From Burkholderiales bacterium (GTDB lineage Bacteria > Pseudomonadota > Gammaproteobacteria > Burkholderiales > Burkholderiaceae_C): 64,000 nt of DNA. Within the stretch, counting starts at the first letter, position 1. Each line of letters starts with the position of its first letter. The stretch is taken from positions 1 to 64,000 of the forward strand of contig RXJW01000081.1 of the NCBI GenBank assembly GCA_003963005.1, read 5' to 3'. Below, piece after piece: positions 1-10,098 of the stretch. The notes beneath the pieces were generated by a model. That model ran no database searches. It worked only from the letters and a program-made list of their open reading frames with translations, and was not told the origin of the DNA. Both the position numbers and the translations under genes were made by a program.

Positions 1-89
1 TTGTCGAACTTGCCCGCCACGGGGGTCAGCGCGCGGACGATGTCCTGCGCCACGCTGGGCTTCTCGGCAATGATCAGGGTCTTGCTCAT
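1..89 (-). CDS. topB: DNA topoisomerase III, N-terminal fragment (runs off left edge)
   Basis: Only the first 29 codons are in the window, read leftwards from an ATG at 89-87. The peptide starts MSKTLIIAEKPSVAQDIV, the signature opening of the TOPRIM domain of type IA topoisomerases, with the catalytic-region Glu in the IAEKPS motif. TopB relaxes and decatenates DNA. The rest of the gene lies outside. It is divergent from the SET-domain gene, with a 119-base gap that must hold both promoters. The assignment rests on this motif alone, but the motif is highly specific to the topoisomerase IA family (topA openings look different). Confidence 0.85.
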   Translation of the reverse strand, partial: MSKTLIIAEKPSVAQDIVRALTPVAGKFD

Positions 90-208
90 CGGGTCGTTTC
101 TCTCGGTCTTCCCTGGCTGCGGGACGTCATCATCCCTTGCCTACAATCCGGGCCTCGCGCGCACGCCTACGCACGCGCACCCATGAAATCACCGTACCAC
201 AGCGTTTG

Positions 209-673
209 ATGCCCACCAAAACCCCCAGCCGCAAGATCGAAGTCCGGGAGTCCGGTGTGCACGGCCGCGGGGTGTATGCCACGGCACGGATTGCCGCCGG
301 CAGCCGCATCATCGAGTACACCGGCGAGCGCATCGACTGGGACGAGGCGGTCCGCCGCCACCCGCACGACCCGACCCAGCCCAACCACACCTTCTATTTC
401 CACATCGAAGGCGGCAAGGTGATCGACGCCCTGTTCGGCGGCAACGATGCCCGCTGGATCAACCACGCCTGCGAGCCGAACTGCGAAGCCGACGAGGTGG
501 ACGGCCGCGTCTTTATCCAGGCCCTGCGCGACATCGCCCCCGGCGAGGAATTGTTCTACGACTATGGCCTCGTGCTGGACGAGCGCCATACCCCCAAGTT
601 GAAGAAGCAGTTCGCCTGCTGGTGCGGCGCGGCCACCTGCCGCGGCACCATGCTCGCGCCGAAGCGTCGTTGA
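209..673 (+). CDS. SET-domain protein-lysine methyltransferase
   Basis: A 154-residue SET-domain protein, expected to transfer methyl groups from S-adenosylmethionine to protein lysines. The hallmark SET motifs are present: GRGVYAT near residue 20, the cofactor/knot motif WINHACEPNC near residue 90, and ELFYDYG near residue 118. It ends with a post-SET cysteine cluster (CWCGAATCRG), which in eukaryotic enzymes binds zinc together with the knot cysteine. The ATG at 209 is chosen because homology begins just after it; an in-frame start at 137 would add 24 low-complexity residues. It is followed 13 bases later by birA. SET proteins are typical of chromatin systems but short bacterial forms exist. 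The natural substrate cannot be told from sequence. Confidence 0.88.
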   Translation: MPTKTPSRKIEVRESGVHGRGVYATARIAAGSRIIEYTGERIDWDEAVRRHPHDPTQPNHTFYFHIEGGKVIDALFGGNDARWINHACEPNCEADEVDGRVFIQALRDIAPGEELFYDYGLVLDERHTPKLKKQFACWCGAATCRGTMLAPKRR

Positions 674-686
674 GCGGTCACGCCGG

Positions 687-1406
687 ATGGAGCGTCGTCA
701 CCTCGCCGAATGCGGCTCCACGAACACCGAGGCCCTGGCCCACCTGCGCCAGGGCGGCGGGCCGTTGCTGGTGTCGGCCAGCCGCCAGACGGCGGGCCGC
801 GGCCGGCTGGGCCGCGTGTGGCAGAGCGACGACGCGGCGCTCACCTTCTCCGTGGCCTTGCCCGTGCCGGCCGAACTCGACCTTGCCGGCCTGTCGCTTG
901 CGGTGGGCTGCACGGTGGCCGACACGCTGGACCCGGGCGGCGAGCGCATCCGGCTGAAGTGGCCGAACGACCTGTTCCTGGACGGCGCCAAGCTCGGTGG
1001 CATCCTGATCGAGACCGCCCCGCTGCCGGCGGGTGAGCGCGGCGTGGTCATCGGCGTCGGCCTGAACCTACAGCCCCTGCCGGCCGACGCAGACCGCCGA
1101 GCCTTCACCAGCGGCCATGCCGCGCTGCACACGCTGGACCCCGACGCCACCGCCACGAGCGCACTGGACCGCCTGGCCCCGGCGCTGCGCGCGATGCTCG
1201 CCGACTTCCGGACGCTCGGCTTTGCCGCCTGGCAGGCCGCCTTCGCGCGGCGGGACCTGGCCACGGGTCAGCGGGTCCGCGTGGGCGAACTCACCGGTGT
1301 CGCCCGAGGCGTGTCACCGCGCGGTGAACTGCTGCTCGACACCCCCGCCGGCGTGCAGGCCTGCCACGGCGGCGAACTCAGCCTCAGACTGGACCCTGCC
1401 CCATGA
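687..1406 (+). CDS. birA: Biotin--[acetyl-CoA-carboxylase] ligase
   Basis: A 239-residue biotin protein ligase, which makes biotinyl-AMP and transfers biotin to the acceptor lysine of carboxylase carrier proteins. The biotinyl-5'-AMP loop GRGRLGRVW lies near residue 39, the catalytic segment KWPNDLFLDGAKLGGILIE near residue 90, and a C-terminal SH3-like capping region follows. It opens directly with the catalytic domain (ECGSTNTEA), so the N-terminal DNA-binding domain of E. coli BirA is absent; it is a group I enzyme and should not repress biotin genes. Its stop TGA (1404-1406) overlaps the ATG of the next gene, suggesting translational coupling. The pantothenate kinase gene coaX, often found next to birA in related bacteria, is not here. 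Confidence 0.93.
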   Translation: MERRHLAECGSTNTEALAHLRQGGGPLLVSASRQTAGRGRLGRVWQSDDAALTFSVALPVPAELDLAGLSLAVGCTVADTLDPGGERIRLKWPNDLFLDGAKLGGILIETAPLPAGERGVVIGVGLNLQPLPADADRRAFTSGHAALHTLDPDATATSALDRLAPALRAMLADFRTLGFAAWQAAFARRDLATGQRVRVGELTGVARGVSPRGELLLDTPAGVQACHGGELSLRLDPAP

Positions 1407-2110
1407 TGCGTCTGCTCGTCGTCGTGCTGCTGGTGGCGAATGCCGCCTTCCTTGCCTGGTCCCAGGGCTGGCTGGATGCCGTGACGGGCATCCCCTCGCA
1501 CGGCGGACGCGAGCCGCAGCGTCTGGGCCTGCAACAGCACCCCGAGCGCATCCAGCCGCTGGCTGCGAGCGCGGCCGCCGCACTCGCCCAGCGCGTCTGC
1601 CTGGAACTCGGCCCACTGGAGGGCGACGCTGCCCTCGCCGCGGCTCAGGCCGCACTACGCAGCCTGGGCGCCGACCCGCAGGTGCGCAGCACCGAGCAGG
1701 CAGGCGTGTGGGTTGTGGCCACGATCAAGCTGGCCGACCCGGAGTTCCGCGCCCGCAAGGAAGCGACCTACAAGGGACTGCGCCTGAACTTCGAACCGCT
1801 GGAAGGCCTGCCGGCCGAGCAACCGGCCTTCGTGCTGAGTCGCCATGGCACAGAAGCGGCTGCCAATGCCGACCTGGCAGCGCTGGACAAGCGCGGCTTG
1901 AAGGGCCTGCGCGTGCTCCCGCTCAAGACCGCGACGAACCGGCACACGGTCGTGCTGCCGCAGGTGGACGGGCTGCTGGCCGGCAAGCTCAAGGCGAGCA
2001 AGGACACCGCCTTCGCCGCCGGCTTCCATGCCTGCAGCGCCGCTGGTGGCGCGACATCCGGCCCGGCCGCCAGCGCGACCGCGACCCCGCCTTCAGGCGC
2101 GAGCCGCTGA
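1403..2110 (+). CDS. SPOR-like membrane-anchored protein
   Basis: A 235-residue protein with one N-terminal membrane segment (LLVVVLLVANAAFLAWSQG) and a mainly exported body. The body has a first Cys-containing region (CLELGPLEG) and a C-terminal part resembling the SPOR fold, which binds denuded septal peptidoglycan. A protein of this type following birA is common in Burkholderiales, so a cell-envelope or division role is plausible but unproven. Two adjacent ATGs (1403 and 1406) are possible starts; the first overlaps the birA stop. The 3' end overlaps the convergent protease gene by 18 bases. The SPOR assignment is inferred from family context and a weak pattern match. Confidence 0.75.
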   Translation: MMRLLVVVLLVANAAFLAWSQGWLDAVTGIPSHGGREPQRLGLQQHPERIQPLAASAAAALAQRVCLELGPLEGDAALAAAQAALRSLGADPQVRSTEQAGVWVVATIKLADPEFRARKEATYKGLRLNFEPLEGLPAEQPAFVLSRHGTEAAANADLAALDKRGLKGLRVLPLKTATNRHTVVLPQVDGLLAGKLKASKDTAFAAGFHACSAAGGATSGPAASATATPPSGASR

Positions 2111-4159
2111 GCGCCGCAGCGCCAGGGCAGCCACCAGCAGGCCGGCCAGCCAGGCCGCGCTGACCGGGCCGCCCCCGCCCCCGCCACTCAATGAGCCACC
2201 GGAAGACCCGCCCGACGAGCCGCCACCGCTGGCTGCCGCGGTGACGCTCACCGTGACCGACTGGCTGTAGGTCGCGCCTGCGCTGTCGGTCACGTCGGCG
2301 CGCACCGTGAAGCTGCCGGCCGCCGACGGGGTGATCGTGGCGGTGGCCGCGTTGGCCCCCGAGGCGAAGCTCGTCACGATGCCGCCCCCGTCGACCACGA
2401 CCCACGCGGTGGACGCGACCGTGCGCCCCGTGGGCAGGCCGGTTGCCGAGGCGGTCAGCGTCAGCGTCTGGCCGGCCGTCAGGCCGCTGGCCGGGCTCTG
2501 CGTGATGGCCACGGTGACGCCGTTCAGCGCGGCGGCAGCGGCCACTGCAGCGGCGGCGTCCACCATGCCGGCGCCGCAGGTGCTGGTGGTGCAGTAGCAC
2601 TCGTCCTGGACGACGCTGCTCGGCGCCTTGCACTGCGGCGGATTGCCGTCGGCCGCGCTGCCGCCCCCGGTCGTCGGGAAGGGACGCGCGGTGCTCTTGA
2701 GAATCTGGATGGCCTCGGCGGACGTCAGGCCCGGTCGCACCGAGGCCATCAGGCCGACGATGCCGCTGACGATGGGCGCCGAGAAGCTGGTGCCGACCGA
2801 TGCGCTGCTGCCGGTGTAGGCCGCGTCGTTGAGCACGGGCGTGGTCGTGCCCGAGTTGGTCGTGCTGACCATCGGGTACAGGCAGGGCTGGCCTGCGCCG
2901 GTGTTGATGCAGTTGCCGCCCGGCGCCGCGATGGTCACCTCCGGGCCCAGGCTGGAGAAGCCGACCTTGGTGCCCACGTGCCGCAGCGCCGCCACGGCCA
3001 CCACGCCGGGGCAGTTGCCCGGCAGGCCCACCGCCAGGCCTTCAGAGTTGCCGGCCGCGGCCACGATCGTGGCGCCGGCGGCATTGACCTGGGCGATGGC
3101 ATCGCGGTAGAGCTGCCCGGTGCCACTGGTGCCGCAGGCGCCGTCACTGCCGAGGCTCATGTTGAGCACCTTGGCCTTGTTCGGGTTGGCCGGCAGGCCG
3201 GGCACCGTGATGCCGGCAGCCCATTTCATGCCCGCGATGATGTCGCTGTCGTAGCCGCCGCACTTGCCCAGCACGCGCACGGGCAGCAGCTTGAGCTTCC
3301 AGCCGACGCCGGCCATGCCGGTGCCGTTGTTCGTGAGGGCCGCGATCAGGCCGGAGACCCGCGTGCCGTGCCAGGAGCTGTTGCTGATGTCGGAGGTGGT
3401 GCAGCCGCTGATGCGGCCGGCGTTGATGTCGGCCTGGCTGACCCAGTCGCCCGGGTCGGAGGGGTCGCTGTCCGCACCGTCGCCATCGTTGGCGGTGGCG
3501 AGTGCCGATGAACTGCTGCTGCTGAAGGCGACCAGGTCGTAGCCCGGCAGGAACTGCCCCGCCAGATCCGGATGATCCAGGCGCACGCCGGTGTCGAGGA
3601 CTGCAACGACCGTGGTGGCCGTGCCCGTCGTGATGTCCCAGGCCGCCGGTGCATTGATGCTCGACACGACCTGGCCCGGCGTGCTGCTGGGCTTCTTGAG
3701 ATACCACTGGTCGATGGTGCGCTGCTGCACGCCGCCGACCGTCGTTTCGGGGTTCACATCGGCGCCGCCGAACAGCGGGTCGTTGGGCAGCAGCGTATGA
3801 CGGCGGCGCTGGTCGACCGCCACCAGCTCGACCTCGCTGTCGGCCGCGAGCTGCCGCGCCAGCTGGGCCGACGTCACGCCCTTGGCCAGTACCACGTGCG
3901 TGCGCTCGTCCAGGCTGATGCCGGCTGCCAACTTGCGGCCCGCACGCAGGCCCAGGGCCGTGGCGCGCGTCTGCGCGATTTCACGGGCCTCGCCGCGCGT
4001 GGCCCGCACGCTCAAGGCCTTGGCCCGCACGCTGTCCGCCTGCGGCTTGAAGCGCACGATGACGCGGGCTTCGTCCGTCGCCGTGTCGGCCTGGGCGGTG
4101 GCGGCAAGGAGGGCCGCCAGCAAGGCGGCGGCAATCCGACGGGGGCGAAGAAGCGTCAT
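2093..4159 (-). CDS. Secreted S8 (subtilisin-like) serine protease with GlyGly-CTERM-type tail
   Basis: A 688-residue exported subtilase. The start at 4159 gives a clean signal peptide (MTLLRPRRIAAALLAALLAA...AQA). A propeptide-like region follows (about 25-115), then the S8 catalytic domain with Asp188 (VAVLDTG), His263 (SWHGTRVSG) and Ser457 (GTSFSAP). An Ig/PKD-like domain occupies about 570-650. The C-terminus is a Gly/Ser-rich linker, a hydrophobic stretch and an Arg cluster (LRRSAARA), the layout of GlyGly-CTERM signals cut by rhombosortase and linked to type II secretion. Longer in-frame starts (to 4237) only add sequence lacking a signal. It is probably an extracellular or surface scavenging protease. 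It lies behind the gap terminator, so it needs its own promoter. Confidence 0.92.
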   Translation of the reverse strand: MTLLRPRRIAAALLAALLAATAQADTATDEARVIVRFKPQADSVRAKALSVRATRGEAREIAQTRATALGLRAGRKLAAGISLDERTHVVLAKGVTSAQLARQLAADSEVELVAVDQRRRHTLLPNDPLFGGADVNPETTVGGVQQRTIDQWYLKKPSSTPGQVVSSINAPAAWDITTGTATTVVAVLDTGVRLDHPDLAGQFLPGYDLVAFSSSSSSALATANDGDGADSDPSDPGDWVSQADINAGRISGCTTSDISNSSWHGTRVSGLIAALTNNGTGMAGVGWKLKLLPVRVLGKCGGYDSDIIAGMKWAAGITVPGLPANPNKAKVLNMSLGSDGACGTSGTGQLYRDAIAQVNAAGATIVAAAGNSEGLAVGLPGNCPGVVAVAALRHVGTKVGFSSLGPEVTIAAPGGNCINTGAGQPCLYPMVSTTNSGTTTPVLNDAAYTGSSASVGTSFSAPIVSGIVGLMASVRPGLTSAEAIQILKSTARPFPTTGGGSAADGNPPQCKAPSSVVQDECYCTTSTCGAGMVDAAAAVAAAAALNGVTVAITQSPASGLTAGQTLTLTASATGLPTGRTVASTAWVVVDGGGIVTSFASGANAATATITPSAAGSFTVRADVTDSAGATYSQSVTVSVTAAASGGGSSGGSSGGSLSGGGGGGPVSAAWLAGLLVAALALRRSAARA

Positions 4160-4251
4160 GGCAGTCACGGCAGAGAGGGAACGGCAAGCGGCGCGCGCAG
4201 TTTGTCCTGCGCGGCGCCCCGATGTTCCCAGAGACAACGCCGGCGAGGACC

Positions 4252-4280
4252 AAAAAAATGCCTCGCTTTGCGAGGCATTT
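4252..4280 (-). terminator. Rho-independent terminator of gap
   Basis: A perfect 11-base-pair inverted repeat (4256-4266 with 4270-4280, 3-base loop). Read on the minus strand it ends in a run of seven U. It lies 21 bases beyond the gap stop codon and separates gap from the downstream protease gene. Confidence 0.93.
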
Positions 4281-4300
4281 GCGTTTCCGAAGGTTTCCGG

Positions 4301-5380
<1,080 letters not shown>

Positions 5381-5388
5381 TCAGCGAT

Positions 5389-5898
5389 TCAGCTCGCCCG
5401 CGACCGCGCCCCCAGCCACCAGCCCACGGCGCCGAGCACGGCCATGATCCCGCCGATCAGCCGCACCTGGCCGCCGTCTTCCAGCTGGCTCTGGGCGGCC
5501 GCCTTCTTACGCTCGGCCACCGACGCATAGCTCACCAGCTCCTTGGCACCCGCCCGCAGGCGGTACAGCGCGTTCGCATCGGTCGGGTCGAAGGCGGCTT
5601 CCAGCGTCAGGCCGCCCATGCCGGTCAGCACCGAGGCCTCGGTGCCGCTGTCCAGCCGGAGTGTGACCGGGCCGGTGCCGGGGTCCAGGTCAAGTTCGAT
5701 GTGCTTGCCCAGCGGGATGCGGCTCTTCTTCGTCATGCGCGTGATCTCGCGCGCCGCCACCGCCTTGCCCGCCACCACCTGGAGTGCCCCCTCGGGCGGC
5801 ACGGCCAGCTTGCGGGCGCTGCGCTGGCGCTCGATGACACCGACCACGATCACGAGGATGCCGATGACCAGCAGGGTCTTGGAAATTCCGGATGCCAT
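5389..5898 (-). CDS. Membrane protein of unknown function between tkt and gap
   Basis: A 169-residue protein with a hydrophobic segment at the N-terminus (LLVIGILVIVVGVI) and another at the C-terminus (IGGIMAVLGAVGWWLGA), enclosing a soluble region of about 110 residues rich in beta-forming sequence. The ATG at 5898 is chosen because a strong GGAGGGAG lies just upstream; an open in-frame extension to 6093 is Arg/Pro-rich and looks non-coding. I do not recognise a family. The two-anchor layout suggests a loop in the periplasm or cytoplasm. It lies 89 bases upstream of gap on the same strand, so the two may share a transcript. Confidence 0.72.
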   Translation of the reverse strand: MASGISKTLLVIGILVIVVGVIERQRSARKLAVPPEGALQVVAGKAVAAREITRMTKKSRIPLGKHIELDLDPGTGPVTLRLDSGTEASVLTGMGGLTLEAAFDPTDANALYRLRAGAKELVSYASVAERKKAAAQSQLEDGGQVRLIGGIMAVLGAVGWWLGARSRAS

Positions 5899-6125
5899 GT
5901 GACGATCTCCCTCCACTCGTCGTGAACTGCACCCACGGCCACGGTGACGCGGGGTGGCTCGGCGCGGTGGTCCGGCGTGTGTGCCCGATCGGGCGCACGG
6001 TGCCAGCCCCGTCTGTCCGGAGCAGGCGCGTTTGTAGCGCAGGATCAAGGCGGCCCGCCGCTCGCTCGTCACCCACTTGGGGGACGAAGTCACGCGGCGC
6101 CGCCATCGCGCCCCGCAGACGCAGA

Positions 6126-6143
6126 GGGCCGCATCAGCGGCCC
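6126..6143 (-). terminator. Candidate terminator hairpin after tkt
   Basis: GGGCCGC-ATCA-GCGGCCC, a perfect 7-base-pair GC stem 34 bases past the tkt stop. There is no U-run on either strand, so efficiency is doubtful. The rest of the 278-base gap (5899-6176) shows only the ribosome-binding site of the downstream membrane-protein gene. Confidence 0.45.
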
Positions 6144-6176
6144 CCGGTCAGGTGTGGCGGCCGGGCCGCGTCGACC

Positions 6177-8192
6177 TCACTGCTTCTTGAGCACGGCCTT
6201 CACGGTCGCGGCCACGTTCTCGGGCGTGAAGCCGAAGTGCTTGAACAGCACCGGCGCGGGCGCCGATTCGCCGAAGCTGTCGATGCCGACGACGGCGTCC
6301 ACGCCGTACTTCCACCAGAAGTCGGTCACGCCCATCTCGACGGCCACGCGCGGCAGGCCCTTGGGCAGCACCTGCTTCTTGTAGTCCTTGTCCTGGCGGT
6401 CGAAGACGTTCGTGGACGGCATCGACACGACGCGCACCTTGATGCCGTCGTCGGCCAGCAGCTTCTGCGCGGCCAGCGCCAACTGCACCTCGGAGCCGGT
6501 CGCGATGATCACGGCCTTGGCCTTGCCCTTGGCCGGTTCAGCCAGCACGTAGGCGCCCTTGGCGATCTCGTCGACATTCGTCTTGGGCGCGTAGGCCAGG
6601 TTCTGGCGGGAGAGCGCCAACAGACTCGGGCGCTGGGCATTGCCCAGGGCCATCGTCCAGGCGACCACCGTCTCGGTCGTGTCGGCCGGGCGCCAGACGT
6701 CCAGACCCGGGATCAGGCGCAGGCTGGCAACGTGCTCGATGGACTGGTGCGTCGGGCCGTCTTCACCCAGGCCGATGGAGTCGTGCGTCATCACATGGAT
6801 GACACGCGTCTTCATCAGCGCAGCCATGCGGATGGCGTTGCGGCTGTAGTCGCTGAAGGTCAGGAAAGTGCCGCCGTAGGGGATGAAGCCGCCGTGCAGT
6901 GCGATGCCGTTCATGATCGCGGCCATGCCGAACTCGCGCACGCCGTAGTTGATGTGGCGGCCGTTGTTGGGCGTGCCGTCGGCTTCGATGCGCAGGTTGG
7001 GCGTGGAGCTGGTGTTGGTGAGGTTGGAGCCGGTCAGGTCGGCGCTGCCGCCGAGCATCTCGGGCAGCTTGGCCGTGAAGGCTTCCAGCGCGATCTGGCT
7101 GGCCTTGCGGCTGGCGACGGTCTGGGCGTCGGTGTGGGCCTTCACGACCGCGTCGACGGCGATCTGCGCGAAGTCGGTCGGCAGCACGCCGGCCATGCGG
7201 CGCTGGAACTCGGCGGCCAGTTCGGGGAAGGCTTCGGCGTAGGCGTCGAAGCGGGCGTCCCAGTCACCCTCGGCCTTCGCACCGGCCGCCTTGGCGTCCC
7301 AGGCGGCGTAGACCTCGGCCGGGATCACGAAGGGCTCGTGCGTCCAGCCGAGGGCTTCGCGCGTGAGCTTGATCTCTTCGGCACCCAGCGGTTCGCCGTG
7401 GGCCTTGCTGGTGTTGGCGCGGTTGGGCGAGCCCTTGCCGATGTGGGTCTTGGCGATGACGAGCGTGGGCTTGTCGGCGCTCTGGCGGGCCTGGGCGATG
7501 GCCTGGTCCACCGCGTCGACGTCATGGCCGTCCACCGGGCCGACGACGTTCCAGCCGTAGGCCTGGAAGCGCTGGGCGGTGTCGTCACCGAACCAGGGGC
7601 CGACCTGGCCGTCGATGGAGATGCCGTTGTCGTCGTAGATGGCGATCAGCTTGTTCAGCTTCCAGGAGGCGGCCAGCGCGGCGGCTTCGTGGCTGATGCC
7701 TTCCATCAGGCAGCCGTCGCCCAGGAAGACATAGGTGCGGTGGTCGACGATGGTGTGGCCGTCGCGGTTGAAGTCGCGCGCCAGCAGCTTCTCCGCCAGG
7801 GCCAGGCCCACGGCGTTGGTGATGCCCTGGCCGAGCGGGCCGGTCGTGGTCTCGACACCGGCGGTGATGCCGACCTCCGGGTGGCCCGGCGTCTTGCTGT
7901 GCAGCTGGCGGAAGGCCTTCAGCTCCTCGATCGGCAGGTCGTAGCCGGTCAGGTGCAGCAGCGCGTAGATCAGCATCGAGCCGTGGCCGTTGCTCAGCAC
8001 GAAGCGGTCGCGGTCGGCCCAGTGCGGGTTGGCCGGGTTGTGCTTGAGGTGACGCGCCCACAGCGCCACGCCGATGTCGGCCATGCCCATCGGCGCGCCC
8101 GGGTGGCCCGAGTTGGCCGCCTGCACCGCGTCCATCGCGAGGGCGCGGATCGCGTTGGCCATGAGAGTGGGGGAGGCGGTCGTTGCTGTCAT
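6177..8192 (-). CDS. tkt: Transketolase
   Basis: A 671-residue thiamine-diphosphate enzyme moving two-carbon units between sugar phosphates in the pentose-phosphate pathway. It opens with the family segment [17 protein letters not shown], has the ThDP/Mg motif [14 protein letters not shown] near residue 155, the central transketolase pyrimidine-binding domain ([15 protein letters not shown]) and the C-terminal domain with [12 protein letters not shown]. Length matches bacterial transketolases. The start at 8192 gives the usual N-terminus and has AAGGA upstream; an open extension to 8441 reads as non-coding. It heads a minus-strand group that continues to gap. Intact. Confidence 0.97.
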   Translation of the reverse strand: MTATTASPTLMANAIRALAMDAVQAANSGHPGAPMGMADIGVALWARHLKHNPANPHWADRDRFVLSNGHGSMLIYALLHLTGYDLPIEELKAFRQLHSKTPGHPEVGITAGVETTTGPLGQGITNAVGLALAEKLLARDFNRDGHTIVDHRTYVFLGDGCLMEGISHEAAALAASWKLNKLIAIYDDNGISIDGQVGPWFGDDTAQRFQAYGWNVVGPVDGHDVDAVDQAIAQARQSADKPTLVIAKTHIGKGSPNRANTSKAHGEPLGAEEIKLTREALGWTHEPFVIPAEVYAAWDAKAAGAKAEGDWDARFDAYAEAFPELAAEFQRRMAGVLPTDFAQIAVDAVVKAHTDAQTVASRKASQIALEAFTAKLPEMLGGSADLTGSNLTNTSSTPNLRIEADGTPNNGRHINYGVREFGMAAIMNGIALHGGFIPYGGTFLTFSDYSRNAIRMAALMKTRVIHVMTHDSIGLGEDGPTHQSIEHVASLRLIPGLDVWRPADTTETVVAWTMALGNAQRPSLLALSRQNLAYAPKTNVDEIAKGAYVLAEPAKGKAKAVIIATGSEVQLALAAQKLLADDGIKVRVVSMPSTNVFDRQDKDYKKQVLPKGLPRVAVEMGVTDFWWKYGVDAVVGIDSFGESAPAPVLFKHFGFTPENVAATVKAVLKKQ

Positions 8193-8305
8193 GGCCGGGG
8201 CTTTCCTTGGGGCAGTGGGCAAAACCCGGGATTTTACGGGGGTGGCGTGACGAGGCTTGATCCAGCGCAACATGCCGGCGCAGCGCCCGCGCGACGCTTC
8301 GTGCC

Positions 8306-8941
8306 ATGCCCGCCTCGACGATGCCCCTGGCCGTGCGTGTGATCCGCGCCGAACACGACGCCCTGGCCGCCATGCTGCGCACGGTGCCGCTGCTGCTGGA
8401 CGCCCACCGCCGCGCCGGCACGGCGCCGGATTTCGGCGCACTGCGGGCGATGCTGTTCTACGTGGACGAGTTCCCCGAGCGGCTGCACCACACGAAGGAG
8501 AGCGAACTGCTCTTCCCCAAGCTGCGCGCGCTGGCCCCGGACCTGCGCGGCGTGCTGGACGACCTGGACGCCGACCACGCCCAGGGCGAACGCGCCATCC
8601 GCGAGCTGCAGCACAGCCTGCTGGCCTGGGAGCAGATGGGCGACGCGCGGCGCGACAAGTTCGAGCAGCAGCTCAAGGTCTACACGGGGCGCTATCTGCG
8701 CCACATGAAGCGCGAGGAGACCGAGATCCTGCCGCGCGCCGCCGCGCTGTTGTCGGCCAGCGACTGGCACGACCTGGACGAGGCCTTCGGCAGCCACCAG
8801 GACCCGCTCGCACCGCGCCCCGGGCAGCCGGTGGACGAAGCCTACGCGCCGTTGCGCCAGCGCATCCTGGCCGTGCTGCCGGCCCCGTTTGGCTGGGGCG
8901 CGGCGCTCGCCGGAGCCCCCGCGGTGCTCAGCCGGCCTTGA
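8306..8941 (+). CDS. Hemerythrin-domain protein
   Basis: A 211-residue all-helical protein with the hemerythrin/HHE metal-ligand pattern: His in [12 protein letters not shown] near residue 16, [13 protein letters not shown] near residue 58, [11 protein letters not shown] near residue 92, and [11 protein letters not shown] near residue 133. Such proteins bind a non-heme di-iron centre and act in oxygen or nitric-oxide sensing or iron-sulfur repair. No membrane segment or partner domain. A second ATG at 8321 is an alternative start. It is divergent from tkt and overlaps the convergent lipoprotein gene by 14 bases. The specific role is unknown. Confidence 0.85.
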   Translation: MPASTMPLAVRVIRAEHDALAAMLRTVPLLLDAHRRAGTAPDFGALRAMLFYVDEFPERLHHTKESELLFPKLRALAPDLRGVLDDLDADHAQGERAIRELQHSLLAWEQMGDARRDKFEQQLKVYTGRYLRHMKREETEILPRAAALLSASDWHDLDEAFGSHQDPLAPRPGQPVDEAYAPLRQRILAVLPAPFGWGAALAGAPAVLSRP

Positions 8942-9416
8942 CCCGCTGTGCCGCGCAGGGCTTGGCCGCCACCAGCCCGCGCAGGAAACCGCGGCGCACG
9001 CCGCCGGCCGTGATGGCGGCGCTCACATGCCGCGCATAGCGCTCGGCGCCGCTGAGCTTGCGCACCCAGCCGCGGAACGGGATCACGCCCTCGGCCGTGC
9101 GCTGCAGCGCGCCGGTGGCCGCGTCCTCACCGCGTTCGAGCAGCCCGGGGTTGCCGGCACCGGCAGGCACGTCCAGATCGGGCCCGAGCACGTCGTCGAG
9201 GGCCCGGATGGAAGCGGCCAGGCTGGCACAGCTCGTGTCTTCCGGCACGGCGTAGGGCGCGGCGACCGCGGCCTGGAGCACTTCGGGGATCTCGGCACGC
9301 ACGACGTTCAGGTCGGACAGCGGGGTCGTGGCCGCCGTTGCGACCTTGTCGGTGTTGGTGGAGGCGCAGCCGGCCAGCAGGGCGGTCGCAAGAAGACTCA
9401 GGCAGAGGTTTCGCAT
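8928..9416 (-). CDS. Small lipoprotein, function unknown
   Basis: A 162-residue protein with a lipoprotein signal peptide ending in the lipobox LLAGC (Cys16), followed by a flexible Ser/Thr/Ala stretch. The start at 9416 is preferred over one nine bases upstream because a GAGAGG lies at the right distance only for it. The mature part has the segment EIPEVLQAAVAAPY and a conserved-looking pair of Cys (TSCASL and KPCAAQ). The pattern is common in Burkholderiales as an uncharacterised lipoprotein; I do not recognise a named family. It follows the PAP2 phosphatase by 13 bases on the same strand. Confidence 0.8.
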   Translation of the reverse strand: MRNLCLSLLATALLAGCASTNTDKVATAATTPLSDLNVVRAEIPEVLQAAVAAPYAVPEDTSCASLAASIRALDDVLGPDLDVPAGAGNPGLLERGEDAATGALQRTAEGVIPFRGWVRKLSGAERYARHVSAAITAGGVRRGFLRGLVAAKPCAAQRVKAG

Positions 9417-9429
9417 GACGCGCATCCTC

Positions 9430-10086
9430 TCACCGCCCGGCCGGTGCCGGCATCCTGAAGAGCACGGAGGCCGCCACCGTGACGGCCCAGCAGATCCAGC
9501 CCGTCCACATCGTGTGGCTGGGGTAGTGTGCCCCGCGCAGCCACTGGCCCAGGCCGTACACCGCCCCCAGCGCCACCACGGCCACGAGCCAGCCCACGGC
9601 CGCCCGCGGGTAAGCCCGCGCCATCGCCCAGCCGCCGGCCAGGTAGGCGAACGCCGCGCTCGCATGCCCCGACGGGAAGCAGTGTCCGCCACCGCCATCC
9701 TGCACGCCAAACGCCCAGTGCGACACGTACCGGGCGGCGCCACCGAACTCCGCGAGGTCCCACGGGCAGCTCGTCAGGCTGACGCGCTTGAGCAGCGAGA
9801 TCACGGCCAGGCACACCAGGGTCGTCACCAGCCACCAGGTCCGCTCCCGCCGCGTCAGCGCCGGCAACAGCCGCGGCCACAGGCTGACGGCCACGATGAA
9901 GGCCATGGCCACGTAGCTCGCCAGCCGCCCGCCCTCGTGGACCAGCCCGCGGGTGACCCAGGCCTCGCGCAGCGCAAAGCCGCTGGCGTCGCCCACCAGG
10001 CGCATCGCCCGGAGATCGAGGGAGCTGGCGTCCCAGGCCAGCAGGAGCAGGAGAGCCAACAGCGGCCAGCGCAGCGTCATGAGCAT
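9430..10086 (-). CDS. PAP2-family membrane phosphatase
   Basis: A 218-residue integral membrane protein with about five to six membrane segments and the PAP2 acid-phosphatase motifs: an LKRVSLTSCPWDL segment in the place of motif 1, CFPSGHASAAF (motif 2) and RGAHYPSHTMW (motif 3). In motif 3 a His stands where many PAP2 enzymes have Asp; this variant is usual in the lipid-phosphatase subgroup and is not a defect. The family removes phosphates from undecaprenyl diphosphate, phosphatidylglycerophosphate or lipid A. Divergent from kdsD with only 24 bases between, so a lipid A role is suggestive. Start at 10086 or 10080 is uncertain. Confidence 0.9.
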   Translation of the reverse strand: MLMTLRWPLLALLLLLAWDASSLDLRAMRLVGDASGFALREAWVTRGLVHEGGRLASYVAMAFIVAVSLWPRLLPALTRRERTWWLVTTLVCLAVISLLKRVSLTSCPWDLAEFGGAARYVSHWAFGVQDGGGGHCFPSGHASAAFAYLAGGWAMARAYPRAAVGWLVAVVALGAVYGLGQWLRGAHYPSHTMWTGWICWAVTVAASVLFRMPAPAGR

Positions 10087-10098
10087 CGGGGCATTGTC

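Noticed and set aside
1-186. Plus-strand open frame at the left edge
   Set aside because: The minus strand encodes the unmistakable TopB opening over 1-89; the plus frame is its shadow.
5892-8342. Long plus-strand open frame opposite transketolase
   Set aside because: It reads as low-complexity Gly/Val/Arg sequence and is the mirror of tkt.
9430-10086. PAP2 motif 3 with His in place of Asp, possible inactive enzyme
   Set aside because: The GAHxxSHTxW variant is usual in this lipid-phosphatase subgroup.
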